Shown here: one piece after another, positions 23,001-34,300 of the stretch
How positions within the stretch are numbered: the stretch's first letter is position 1
Layout: each line of letters starts with the position of its first letter
Source of the DNA: Hyparrhenia diplandra
Taxonomy: Eukaryota > Streptophyta > Magnoliopsida > Poales > Poaceae
Assembly (NCBI GenBank): GCA_015847255.1
Contig: JADLZK010008570.1
Coordinates: 1-64,000, forward strand
Length of the DNA: 64,000 nucleotides
Direction of reading: 5' to 3'
Position numbers and translations under genes: made by a program
The notes under the pieces: generated by a model
What the model was told of the DNA's origin: nothing
The model's database searches: none
The model's input: the letters and a program-made list of their open reading frames with translations, nothing else

Positions 23001-23727
23001 TTTGTTTTCCATCTGTCTTGTGACTCATATTTTGATCTGTCTCCCAACTCGTAGGTGAGAAGGAGAGCTCTCTAAAGCTAGCTCGGGACCTCCGTGACAA
23101 GGAAGGAGCTCTTGCCTCCGCCGAGGCCACCCGACGCATACGCAGCTCGAGCTGCGGACTAAGGAGGGCGACCTGAAGAAGCGGACCGACGATCTCGTGA
23201 TCGTGACCTCCGAGCTCCAGCAGAAGCAGATGGAGCTCGAGGACAAGCAGAAGGAGCTCGTCGGGTTCCGGGAGCGTGCGGTGAAGGCCGAGGAGGAGGC
23301 CAGGAGCTCGAAGCACGAGCATGGCGAGTACGTCTCCGAGGTGGAAGCGGTCTGCGACGTCCTCGGTGTCGAAGACATGGAGGATCCGGTCCGTCGGGTG
23401 TCGGCCATCCCGCGCAAGGTGACGGAGGACGCACGCCGGGTTGTCCACAAGGCGGTCAGCGTCATCTTCGCCCACTATCCCCGGTTCGACGTTGAGGTGG
23501 TGAAGACCGGATGGCCGATGTCGGCCACTGACGAGGAGCTGGATCGGAAGTCTGCCGCCGCCGAGGCCGCCACCGCGGAGCTGGCCGTTGAGCTCTTCAA
23601 GCTCGCTGCCGAGGAGCTCGAAGTCTTCGAGCCCCCAGTTGGTGAGGGCGAAGCCGGCGCAGCTCCGGAGCTCGAGGGGCCCGTTGAGGAGGAGGTGGCC
23701 GTCCAAGATCCGCCTACACACAGTTAG
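20085..23727 (+). CDS. Antisense gene of the Tat-type element (putative gypsy-type transposon protein, multi-exon, frame-broken)
   Basis: The first ATG is at 20085 (an upstream GTG-initiated reading is not used in plants). The N-terminal domain (residues 1 to about 200: FLYAKIQYLPG, WRREWFYLRND) resembles the Transposase_28/putative gypsy-type transposon family (PF04195), despite its name not a known transposase. The first stretch is open to 20759. Further coding continues with probable GT-AG introns: 20969-21046 is clear, and other plausible acceptors lie near 22341, 22852 and 23054, with donors near 21434 and 22773. The middle is acidic and low-complexity. The C-terminal part (22.34-23.73 kb) is rich in Glu, Lys, Arg and Ala with long heptad-like runs, so probably coiled coil. 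It ends at TAG 23725-23727. The function in these elements is unknown. Exon boundaries in the GC-rich middle (21.4-22.3 kb) are uncertain because of frameshifts. Confidence 0.7.
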
Positions 23728-24325
23728 ATGTGGGAGCTTGAGGTGGGCCACTTTTGTTATGAGTCTTAAGTCCTCGAAGTCGAGGCATAATGTAAATACA
23801 ACGATAGCTCGTGCTAAACAACCAGGAGTTAAGTTCTTTTCCTTGTCGCACTTTGTTTTTATTCTGTCTAAGTTTGAGTTCGTGTCCCGAGGAACGAACG
23901 GCGGGCCGTTCCTCGCTGGCCGCGGGGGCGGGAGGTCGTTAGGCGGTCACGCCATGCCCTGTGATGGCGATCTCGTGACTTGGACATTTCGATACATTGT
24001 GCGAGTTCGGAGAAAAAGTGAACGCGAGGTTGTGGCTGGGCCGAGCTCGAGATCCGAGCCCGTAGTCGAATAGCGTGATCTGTGCGAGCTCGGCGTCGAG
24101 CTCTGGAGCTCGAAGTGGGAGTTTGCGAAAAAACGGTGTTTTAAAAGCGTGGGGTGTGCGCCCCATTCCTTGTAGCCCCCGAGCAAGGGAGGGCCTCGCT
24201 GGAAGCGGAGGGCGGCCGTTGCTCAGTCGGACTAAAAGGGAAAAGAATTCGAGATGCTTGCACAGATTGTCGCATCGAATCGATGTTTTTATTGAACTCT
24301 GCAGCTACAATACTTCGAAGTACAT

Positions 24326-27300
24326 TCAAGGGTAAAAGCGACGTAGCTGTTCGATGTTCCATGCGTTGGCGAGGACGCGACCCTGGTCGTCCTTGAGCTT
24401 GTACGTGTCTGGCCTCAGCACTTGGTCGATGATGAAGGGGCCTTCCCACGGCGCCGCGAGCTTGTGGCGGTCCTTCGTCTTCGTGTACCCGGCGTAGGAC
24501 GGGGTCGCCGACGTTGAACGCCCGGCCCTTGACGTGGCGGTCATGGTAGCGCCGCATGGACTGGAGGTACTTGGCGGAGTGGAGGAGCGCGATGTCACGA
24601 GCCTCGTCGAGCTGATTGGCCGCGTCCTCGAGCGATGCTTGGATGCCGTCCTCGTTGTAGGCCTGGACTCGAGGCGAGCCATACTAGAGGTCGGTGGGGA
24701 GCACGGCCTCGGATCCGAAGACGAGGAAGAACGGAGTGCGTCCCGTGGCCCTGCTCGGTGTTGTGCGGAGACTCCATATGACGGAAGGAAGCTCGGCGAG
24801 CCATTGGCCGGCGAACTTCTCGAGTCATTTGAAGATGCGTGACTTCATGCCCCGCAGAATCATGCCATTAGCTCGTTCTACCTGCCCATTGGTCCTTGGA
24901 TGGCTGACCGCGGACGTGTCCACACGGATGCCATGCTCGTCGCACCACTCGAGGAAGACTTCTCCCACAAAGTTGGTGCCGTTGTCGGTGATGATGGAGT
25001 TCGGGACTCGAAGCGGTGGATGATGCCGGTGAAGAACTTGACGGTCTCCTCAACTCGGCATCGGGCGATGGGCATGACTTCGATCCACTTGGAGAACTTG
25101 TCGATGGCGACGAGCAGGTGAGTGTAGCCCCCGGGCGTCCTCCTGAAGGGTCCCACCATGTCGAGTCCCCAGACCGCGAAGGGCCAAGTGAGCGGGATCG
25201 TCTGGAGAGACTGGGCAAGGAGGTGCGTCTGTTTGGTGAAGAACTGGCAGCCTTCGCAACGGGCCAAGACGACGGACCGGGCGTCCGCGACGGCGGTCGG
25301 CCAAGAGAAACCTTGTCGGAAGGCTTTTTTCCGACGAGCCCGTGGGGCCGCATGGTGGCGCATTCGCCGGCGTGGATCTCCTTGACGAGGTCTTCCCTTG
25401 CTCGAATGTGATGCGTTGGAGAACGCCGGAGGCGCGCGCGCCGTAGAGTTCTTCCCCGATGAGGACGAAAGATTTAGCCCCGCGGGCCGGTCGCCTCGAC
25501 TCCTCTCGCCCGGGGGAGCTTGCCTTCCCTCATCCACTTTGTAGGAACGGGACCCGCCAGTCGGGTTTTGGAACTCTCGGAACCGAGCTCGATCCAGCCC
25601 CCGAGCCAGCCCCCGAGCCAGCGGTACTTGAGCTCACGGCTAGGCAGGTCGCTGCGTCGGGCGAGCTCGAGCTCGCGGGGACATCGACCTCCATGGTGTG
25701 TCCGAGCTCGGGCGCCGGCGGGCGACCTCACGCTGCTATTGGTTGTCGTTGGCTCGCTTTTGAGTCGTATCGAAGGCTTGTGCCGCTTTCGTGCAAGAAA
25801 ACGCTGGGTGGGATCGGGCGGCCGGTCCGACGCGAGCTTGGCGAGGACGTCGGCGATCGTTGTTGAGGTTGCGATGAACGTGGTTGACCTCGAGCCCGTG
25901 GAAGTGTTCTTCGAGCTCGCGGACCCTTTGGTGGTACGCGATCATCTTTGGATTGACGCAGTCGGCCTCCTTCATGACCTGGTTCTTCACGAGCTCAGAG
26001 TCGTCCCGGACCTCGAGGTGCCGGATGCTGAGTTTGTGGGCTATGCGCAAGCCGTTCACCAGAGCTTCGTACTCGGCGACGTTGTTAGAGGCCGGGAAGT
26101 GGAGACGGATCGAGTACTTCATGCGAACCTTGTTTGGCGAGATGAAGACTAGCCCGACCCCTGCGCCATACTTTTTCACGGAGCCGTCGAAGTACATCAC
26201 CCAGTATTCCACGTCGTCGGGTCTGGGCGGCTGCTCAACCTCGGTCCACTCGGCGACGAAGTCGGATAGGGCCTGCGACTTTATGGACTCCCTGGGCGCG
26301 TATGTAATGTCGGCCCCCATCAGCTCGACGGCCCATTTGGCCATTCGTCCCGCGACCTTGGGGCTGCGGATGACCTCGCCAATGGGGTATTTGGAGACGA
26401 CGGTGACGGGGTGCGAGTCGAAGTAATGTCGGAGCTTGCGCCGGGTGATCAGCAGCGCGTACGCGAGCTTCTCGAGCTGCGAGTACCGGGTTTTGGTATC
26501 GGAGAGGACCTCACTGACGAAGTATACCGGGCGTTGGACCTTGAGTGCGTGCCCTTCCTCCTCTCTCTCGACGAGGAGCACGGTGCTCACGACCTTCGAG
26601 GTCGCTGAGATGTAGAGGAGGATGGGTTCGTCAGGAGCCGGAGCCACGAGCACAGGTGGGTTGGCGAGGAGTTGTTTCGGGAGAGTCGAGGGCTTGGCCG
26701 GGCCTCGTCGGTCCCGTGAAGCGCTCGGTCTTCTTCAACAACTTGTACAGCGGCAGGCTGCGTTCCCCGAGTCGAGCTATGAATCGACTAAGGGCGGCGA
26801 GACATCCCGTGAGCCGCTGTACGCCTTTGACGTTCCTGATTGGCCCCATACTCATGATGGCGGCGATCTTTTTGGGGTTGGCTTTGATGCCGCGCTCGGA
26901 TACGATGAAGCCGAGCAGTTTTCCTCGCGGGACTCCGAAGACGCATTTCTCGGGGTTGAGCTTGACTCCGAACTCGTGGAGCTTAGCAAAGACCTTTTCG
27001 AGGTCGGGAACGAGCTCTGGAGCGTTTAGTCTTGACAACGATGTCGTGAACGTATGCTTCGACGAGCTTCCCGAGGAGCTCTCTGAAGACTTTCTGCATG
27101 CACCTTTGGAAGGTGGCGCCAGCGTTTTTCAGACCGAAGGGCATTGTTACGTAACAAAATGCGCCAAACGGAGTGATGAAGGAGGTGGCGAGCTGGTCGA
27201 GCTCGTTCATCGCGATCTGGTGGTAGCCGGAGTAGGCGTCGAGAAAACAGAGTGTTTCACACCCGGAGGTGGAGTCAACGATTTGGTCGATGCGCGGCAA

Positions 27301-28377
27301 AGGAAACGGATCCTTTGGGCATGCCTTGTTGAGACCCGTATAATCAACACACATTCTCCATTTCCCATTCTTCTTCTTAACTAGTATAGGGTTGGCTATC
27401 CACTCGGGATGATACACCTCCTTGATAAACCTAGCGGCTAATAGCTTATCTATCTCCTCGGCGATTGCCTGGCGTCGAGCGTCGTCGAAACGTCTAAGCC
27501 TTTGCTTCACCGGCCGAGAGCCGGGTTTGATGTTCAAGGAGTGCTCGGCGACTTCCCTCGGTATGCCCGGCATATCCGAGGCCCTCCATGCGAACACGTC
27601 GAGGTTCGCGCGGAGGAAGTCGACGAGCTCGCTTTCCTATTTCGGGGTGAGCTCGGTGCCCACGTAGAGGGTACGCCCGTCTTCGCCGACCTCGACCTCT
27701 TTGGCGTCCCTTCGGGCTCGGCGTGAACGTGACCTTCTGCTCGTGCTCGCCAGCTTTCTTGAGCTCGGGGAGTCGAGCGCTGCCTCGCCGTCATCTTGAG
27801 CATCTGCTCGAGTCTCGACGGCTGGGCGTCGGCCGTCATCTTGGGCAAAGATTCAAAGATAAACGCGCTCGAAGGTGGAGTCGACGGTGATGACCCCCTT
27901 CGGCCCGGGAATCTTGAGCTTGAGGTAGGTGTAGTTGGGGACGGCCATGAACTTCGCGTAGCACGGCCGCCCCAAGAGCGTGTGGTAGGCGTTCCTGAAC
28001 GGGAGCACTTCGAACGTGAGTGTCTCCTTGCGGAAGTTGTCCGGGGTGCCGAACGTGACGGGGAGGTCGATCCGCCCGAGTAGGACCATCTGCTTCCCCG
28101 GCACCACCCCGTGGATCGGGTCCGGCGAGGGCTGACGTCGTGCCTTGGGGATGCCAAGGGCTTGGAGCGCGTGGATGTAGAGGAGGTTGAGGCCGCTGCC
28201 GCCATCCATCAACACCTTGCCGAGGCGTATCGTGCCGATGATGGGGTCGACGACGAGCGGGAACCTCCCCGGCTGCGGGATATGACGAGGGTGATCGGTC
28301 TTGTCGAAGGTGATCGCCGAGCTCGACCACTTGAGGTAGGCAGCGCGCCGGTTCGGTGAACGGGACCTCGCGGCGGG
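24326..28377 (-). CDS. pol region of the gypsy element: protease, RT, two RNase H domains, integrase (frame-broken)
   Basis: Order on the - strand: aspartic protease (about 28215-27853, active-site MDGGSGLN); reverse transcriptase (about 27600-27000, with KKKNGKWRMCVDYTGLN and MPFGLKNAGATFQR); connection and RNase H (27.0-26.3 kb); a second RNase H (about 26.2-25.9 kb, MYFDGSVKKYGAG, NNVAEYEA, VRDDSELV); integrase core (25.35-24.85 kb, GLDMVGPF); and a C-terminal tail ending WNIEQLRRFYP with TGA at 24326. The RT box normally reading YVDD here reads YVHD, which would remove a catalytic aspartate if real. Frames shift near 27,030, 26,650, 25,020, 24,850 and 24,470, so the copy as written cannot make a polyprotein. 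The double RNase H is typical of Tat elements. Confidence 0.85.
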
Positions 28378-30663
28378 TTAGCCTGGCGGGCGCTTGGACT
28401 TGTATCCGGGCGCCCCGCCGAAGATGACATTTACGACGCCCTCCTCGATGTAGACGTCCTCGTCGCCGTCCTCGGGTGCTCCTCTCGCCGCGTCCTGGTC
28501 GTCGTCCTTGTCGCCACCTCGTAGCGTGCCCATCACGTGCTTCTTCATGAGTCGGCAGTCCTTCATCTTGTGCTTGACGGGGCCCTCGTGGTGCGAGCAC
28601 GGGCCTTCGAGCATCTTGTCAAAGTGCTGCTTGGGGACGAAAGGTTTGGCCCCCTTGGCGTCGGCCTTCCTCTTGTCCGCCACGGCCACGAACTCGTCGT
28701 CGTCGTCGTCGCGGTGGCGTTTGTTCTTCTTGTTCTTCTTCTTCTTGCTTGCGCGGGAGCCGGCCCCTTCCGCGGCCTCGTCATCGGCCTTGGCCTTGCC
28801 CCTGCCGGTGACGGCGGAGACGGCGTCCTCTCCCTCGGCGTGGCTGGTGGTGAGGTCGAGGAGCTCTTTCACGGTCCTGGGCTTTCTGACGCGGAGCTCG
28901 CGGATCAGGCTCTCGCACGTGGTGCCGAAGGTGAACGCGGTGATGATCTCGGCGTCGGAGGCCTCGGAGAGGTTGTTGCAGAGCTTGGAGAAGCGCCTGA
29001 TGTAGTCGCGCAGGCTCTCCCCCTTCTTCTGCTTGCATCCGCGCAGGTCCCACATCATGCTCGGCCTGGTGTAGGTGCCCCGCAAGTTGCCGACGAAGAT
29101 GTCGCGCAGATCTTCCCAGTTGCGGATTGCTCCCTCCGGCAGGTGCTTGAGCCACGACCGAGCTGAATCTGCAAGGTAGAGCGGGAGGTTGCGGATGATG
29201 AAATATTCGTTGTCGGCACCGCCGGCCTGGCAGCCGAGGCGATAATCTTCTAGCCACGTGGCAGGGTCGGTTTCACCGTTGTACTTCTGCACCGAGGTCG
29301 GAGCTCGGAAGCGAGAAGGGAACGGGGCGTCGTGGATGCGTGACCCGAACGCCCTTGGCCTCCTCGAGCTCGATCTCGAGCTGCGGCGCTCTTGCCTTGG
29401 CGACGAGCTCCGGGGGTGTCGTGATTGGTGTCGGGCTATGGCTTCGGGTCTTCTTGGCTATCGTGAGCGCCGCCTCGCCGCTTGTTGTATGAACGAGCAG
29501 GGCGGTCGTCACGGTGTTCGTTGTGGCGGTCGTCGCGGTGATGCCTGCCGTCGTCTCGCGGGGCATGCTTTTCTGCCGGGCCTCCGCTTGCGCCGGGCGG
29601 TGAGCGTGTCCCGTGCGTCGCGGTTCTCGCCCACGCCGCCGGTGCACGTGGACCTGCGGGGCAGGGTTCGAAGAGGCCTCGCGCTCTTCCTAAAGTCGAC
29701 GGTGAGACGCCGAGCTTGCCACCGCCGGACCGCCGCCTCCACGAGAAGCTTTTTGAGCTGCTCGTGAGCTCGCCGAGCCTCCGGGTCCTGGGGACGGGGT
29801 AGTGTCGTAGGAGCATCGTGGCCGCCGCCCAGGTTCTGTGAGGCCCTCCCGAACACCGGCGGGAGTTCGTCGGCGCCCTCGTCGCGGTTGATACGGTGGT
29901 GGGTGTCACGAGCTCGTGCTCGTGCGCGCGTCTCCCCCAAGCTCGGTGAGGAGGGCCTCGCGATTCCCGAAGCCGCCCCACGCCGAGCTCGTCGAGCTCG
30001 TCCCCAGGCGGGCCTTGACGTGGTCAACCGGTGGCTCACGCCGCCGGGCCGCGGAGTGCCGAGGGGTGTGATCGATAGAGTCGCTTGAGGGATGGCTGTC
30101 CAATGCCCCATCAGGGGTCTCGCACATGAAGCACGGGCGAGACGGGTCGCAGATCCATGAGACTCATGCCGCCGAGGGCGAGCTTGAGCTCGTGGATGTC
30201 ATTCCGCGGGCTCGCCGCCCCGAAGAGAAAGGGAGGCCCGGCTGCCCGTCGGGGTACATCCTGGCGTAGGCCGCCCCGAACTCGTCGACCGACAACACGT
30301 CTTCTCCGGCGAGCTGCAGGACGACATTGGCGATGGAGTAGGTTACGTCGCGGAACAGAGCCTGAGTGGGCTCGAGCCCTAGGATGTTCGGGAGCAGGTC
30401 CTTGATGAGGACAAAGAAGCGATCCGCCGCCGCGCGGATGGGGCTTGCGGGCACGAAAGTCGAATCCCGGCCCATGTTCGCCAACACGGAGTCGGCGGCG
30501 CCTGAAGACGGCCGGGCACATCCTCGCGCCGCATCGCTGGGGAAGACGACTCGGCGAGAGGCTGCTCCGGCCCGGTGCTGGTGAAGTCGAAAGCCCCGAA
30601 GCGCATCGTGGGCGCTCCGGATGCCGGCGAAGCGGAGGAAGCCATCGAAGTGAGGAACGTCAC
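28378..30663 (-). CDS. gag region of the gypsy element (frame-broken)
   Basis: The best-preserved part (29292-28378) carries a retrotransposon gag capsid core, with ETDPATWLEDYRL, ESLRDYIRRFSKLCNN and HAEGEDAVSAV. A Lys/Asp-rich stretch and a nucleic-acid-binding segment with C-x-H...H...C spacing (CSHHEGPVKHKMKDCRLM), a degenerate zinc knuckle, follow before TAA at 28378-28380. Upstream, 30663-29300 holds an N-terminal extension starting near an ATG at 30645 (SSASPASGAPTMRFGAF) in several shifted frames. The VQKYNGE start of the core is not an ATG, so the core belongs to this longer gag. The joints between frames are near 30,500, 30,170, 29,900 and 29,450. Confidence 0.75.
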
Positions 30664-30675
30664 ACTAGCGCTCCC

Positions 30676-30692
30676 CCTACCTGGCGCGCCAA
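30676..30692 (-). promoter_or_regulatory. Primer-binding site of the gypsy element
   Basis: Directly after the 5' LTR (one base spacer) the - strand reads TTGGCGCGCCAGGTAGG. This is the leader sequence found at the primer-binding position of many grass gypsy elements. I do not assign the tRNA. Confidence 0.7.
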
Positions 30693-30693
30693 C

Positions 30694-32357
30694 TGTCGTG
30701 GTCTAATACCACCGTCACAAGAATCGTCCCGGCTAGTGTGTGCAGCGATGGCCTAGCTCTAGAGACAATGACACGAGATTTATACTGGTTCGGGGCAGAT
30801 CGGGCTGCCTAGTCCAGTTGGAGTCACTATCCGAGCTCAAATGCTCATACCGGGGTGAGTACAAGCTAGGCGAGAGAGGGAGCGGGCTCCCAAGTCTCTA
30901 TGATTGAATCAAGTGCCAATATTGAGTGGAGTGGTGAGTGAGTAAGTGAGGCTTGAGAACTAGAGAATCCTCGTTAACCCCCGCTCTACCCGGTGGCAAG
31001 GGTCCCCTTTTATAGCCGCAAGGGGGTACATGGATGCCACCAGAGAGCGGAGGACTAAAAAGAAGAAGGAGATATAATTGTAGGGATGAAAGTGTTAAAA
31101 TGACGTGAGGCACCGAGCTCGTATGGCTAGGAGAACTCGCCACGAGCCCGCGCGCGGCGCGTGTCGCCGTGCTTGGTCGCCATCGCATACACGGGATTCC
31201 CGGAGATGGGCGGTGGTCGCCCACGCCCGTCTTCGATCGGAGTTGGAACGTATCCCGCCGGTATGGGCTTGGCCATACACGACGAGGTGGGCATGCGTCA
31301 TGCCTACCCGGTTTGCACCGTGGAGGAGTAGTTGGTCGCAGCAGGATATGGCGGGGTGATTCCATCATTCCCTCCCTGTCACTGTGGCCCGGTATGGCCA
31401 CAGTGCTCGTCAGGGAAGTGGTTGACCAACTCTGTACCCGATGGCTTCCCGGAGAAGGCAGGCGGATGAGCTCTAGGTCGTTGCCGGGCTTGGGCGCGAG
31501 CGTGACCACAGAGCTCGTAATGACGGAGCTCGAGCGAGGCGGAGTGAGGTCCTGGACCGAGTTTGTGCCTGCGAGGAGTTGGAGAGCCCACGGTAGTAGA
31601 GCTCGAGCGAGGCGGAGAATTCCAGGAGCCGGACGGTGGTCGGGCCCACGCCCGGTCTTCAATCGAGTAGGAACGCATCCCGCCGGTATGGGCGCGACCA
31701 TGCTTTGGATGTGGAGGATGTGCGTCATGTGTACCCGCGTGGCAATCAGAGGAGTGGTTGAACGCGGCGGGGTATGGCGGATGAATCGTCACTTCCTCCT
31801 TGTCACCGCATCCCGCCGTGGCTGCTGCGATTCGCCGTCGGGAGTGGTTGGCCAACTCCGTACCCAATGGCTACTTCGAGAAGGCGGATGGGCTCCAGGT
31901 CGCCGAGTGGGGCCCGGGCCACAGGCGTGCGGCCGCAGAGCCCGTAATGGCGGAGCTCGAGCGAGGTGGAGAGAGGTCGCGGGTCGAGCTCATGCTTGCG
32001 AAGAGCCGGAGAGTCCGCGGTGGAGAGCTCGAGCGAGGCGGAGAATTGCGGCCTAGGAGCTCATGACGCGAGCTCGTGCGGGTCGGAAAGAGGTCTTGCG
32101 CGGCTCGCCCTCGTGCGGGGCCGGAGAGCTCTGAGAGCTCGAACGAGGCGGAAATAAGATCCTCATCCGCGCGCGCGTGCTCGCACGGGAACGGGAGCTC
32201 GTTTTGTAAACCGAGCTCGACTCAGGTGGGCCGTGACGAGGCGGCCCGTTTAGTAGGGGGGGCATTGTGAGCTCGGCTTTTAGTTAGGAGGTCGCGCCTG
32301 GGCTTTTTGTTTTGGATTGGGCTGGTTTTACGTCAGTCTAGAATAAGATCCCCCACA
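30694..32357 (-). repeat. 5' LTR of the gypsy element
   Basis: Same ends as the other LTR, with CTTAG at 32358-32362 directly outside. It drives - strand transcription of gag-pol. It carries the same GAGCTC-rich motifs, and its distal 160 bp are repeated once more, in degraded form, at about 32456-32634. Confidence 0.93.
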
Positions 32358-32740
32358 CTTAGACTAATTTGTTTTATTTATTTATTTTAGCGTAGTTTGG
32401 GGTTTCTAAACGAAAAAAAAGAGTCCCATTTTATTTAAATTTTTTTTTTTTGAGAATGAGCTCGTTTGTAAAACGAGCTCACAACTCACACTCACCCCTA
32501 TGAACACCGCGGCGCCCGCTTAGTGCCTCGCATCCTGAGCTCGACTTTTTAGTTAGATTCTCGTCACCATTGGCGCCTTTTTGTTTTGATTGGGCTGGTT
32601 TACCACCGCCCGAAATATCGGGAAATCCCCCACACTTAGACTAATTTGTTTTATTTATTTATTTTAGAAATCGTAGTTTGGGGTTTCTAAATTCTCGAAA
32701 ATAAAAAAGAGTCCCATTTTATTATTTAAATGTCTTTCAG
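32348..32740. repeat. Tandem duplication of LTR end plus flank, 277-bp period
   Basis: The junction ATCCCCCACACTTAGACTAATTTG occurs at about 32349 and again at about 32626; it comprises the LTR end, the CTTAG duplication and flank. After each copy comes the same flank (TTATTTATTTATTTTAG, GTAGTTTGGGGTTTCTAAA, AGAGTCCCATTTTATT). The second copy is preceded by a noisy version of the last 160-180 bp of the LTR. So about 277 bp spanning LTR end and host flank are duplicated. This cannot come from the insertion itself: it is either a later duplication or an assembly fault. Confidence 0.85.
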
Positions 32741-34120
32741 GCTTTCGGCTAGTGGGCTCCTTCCTTACGGGCCGAGCTCAGCTTGAGGGCCAGGCACAAT
32801 TTTCCACGACCAAACTATGGTGTAGCATGTTCGCGCCCCGTCGTGCTTGCTGTGCCTCGTCACGGCGGCCGTCGGCGCGACGCGGTGCGGTGGAGCGGCT
32901 CCCGCGGGCTCCGGGCAATAGAGAGCAGGGGCGAGAGGAGAAGACGGAGCAGGATCGCGTCACCGGCGCAAGCTCTGTTTCCCCATCCTTCTGCTCGAGT
33001 TCCCGGGGCGAGTCCTCCCGGCGGCCTTGGCCGGCCTTTTATAGGCGCCGTGGGGTGATGGAGCGCCGGAGATCTTTTCCGACACCCCTCGCCGAGCTCC
33101 AGCTGTTCGACGGGACATGACGTCCTCACGCGACAGCGGCTCGGCGGCCTCCGCGGGACGACGCTCGCGTCTCGTCACGTCCGTTCGTCAACTCCTTCCC
33201 TGTGCGTGCTGGCGAGGCGAGGACAGCTGGCCGGCGGCGCGTCGGCTTCTCCCTGCAGGGTCTACTCGTCCACTGTTTGGAGGTCGATGGTCCTGTGTAG
33301 CGCGTGCGGCGGCGCGGCGTGAAACAGAGGAGGAAGATGAGGGTGGGAGATGCGGCCAAGCGCCAGCAGGGTGACAGCCGGGGAGGTGGTGGCCGGACTC
33401 GAGATCTTTCCCGACATGGCGGCAGCGGCGTTAATGCGCGCGCTGTTGTGCCGTCAACGGTGCTGTGCCGTGCGTGCGTGGGAGCAGATGGGAAGAGGTG
33501 GGGGATGAAGCTTACAGCTGGGCCCCGCATGTAAGAGAGAAAGGGAGAGAAGTGATGGCGCTGCTGTGCTTGGGTCGTCCTGATCCTGCTGCTGGGCCAA
33601 GGGAGAAGTGGGCCGCATGGGCCAAGAGGAGGAAGCAGGGAGATGAGATGGCCGTTGGCCATTTTCTCATATATTTTCCCTTTCCCATTTCTCATTTTCC
33701 ATTTGCAATAATATTCTTGTATACTCCCATGTATATATATATATATATTAAATACACAGCTGTACCCATAGATTTATAGGTATGTAACTACATATGATGT
33801 ATGTATCCAGCCATGAGTTTATAATATGTATATACATGAGGCTTCACTACTTTCCCAGAAAAGATAAACTAAGCACGTTGGGATGATTCTCTTCTCTACG
33901 ACATAAAAAGAACGAAAAGTAAAAGACACTTTAATGATGCGATAATTTTTGGTTTTCCGCCTGCCCCCCCCTCATGCGATCCCACGCCCTCTGCGCCTAC
34001 ACAGAAGGAAGGAAATAAATGAGATACCCCCTCCCTCCGCGCGCTATGCCTGGCTGTGAAAAGGAAGGAAATAAAAAAAAAAAAGGAAATGAATAAAAAC
34101 GAATTAGAGGGACGACGACG
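32741..34120. other. GC-rich region without recognised genes, then AT-rich tail
   Basis: From about 32,760 to 33,660 both strands show long open frames, but composition alone can explain them and no domain is visible. A TATA-like CTTTTATAGG lies at 33037. A (AT)n run is at about 33730-33750. The block could be an old LTR or a promoter-like region of a lost element. Confidence 0.4.
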
Positions 34121-34127
34121 ACATTAG

Positions 34128-34300
34128 GCCGTGCGACATCCAGGCGGCCCCTGCCCACCGTCCGCCGTCACCTGCGGACCTGCGGTGCATGCGGAATCAG
34201 CGCGGCATCCTGACAGCGGAGGCTGTGCGACGTCCCGGCGGCCCCTGCCCACCGTCCGCCGTCACCCGCGGTGCATGCCCGGCCACCTTCCCGGCAGTGG
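34128..34300 (+). repeat. About 85-bp imperfect tandem duplication
   Basis: GTGCGAC(A/G)TCC followed by GGCGGCCCCTGCCCACCGTCC and GCCGTCACC occurs at about 34131 and again at about 34216. Both are followed by a GCGGTGCATGC and a GGAG box. Confidence 0.75.

Larger units (their letters stand above)
17371..32357 (-). mobile_element. Complete Ty3/gypsy LTR retrotransposon, Tat-type lineage, 14,987 bp
   Basis: Two long terminal repeats of 1,664 bp each, starting TGTCGTGG and ending CCCCACA on the + strand, bound the element. CTTAG is duplicated at 17366-17370 and 32358-32362. The element reads on the - strand: the 5' LTR is at 30694-32357, followed by the primer-binding region, gag, pol (protease, RT, RNase H, second RNase H, integrase) and a polypurine tract at the 3' LTR. 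A separate gene on the + strand occupies 20.0-23.7 kb. The large size, double RNase H and antisense gene between pol and the 3' LTR are traits of the plant Tat group (Grande/RIRE2-like). The LTRs look only a few per cent different by eye, so the insertion is young, but sequence noise blurs any dating. Confidence 0.93.

Noticed and set aside
32752..33695. Possible gene on either strand in the GC-rich block right of the gypsy element
   Set aside because: Frames on both strands are equally long, lack domains and have no splice-site pattern; composition explains them.
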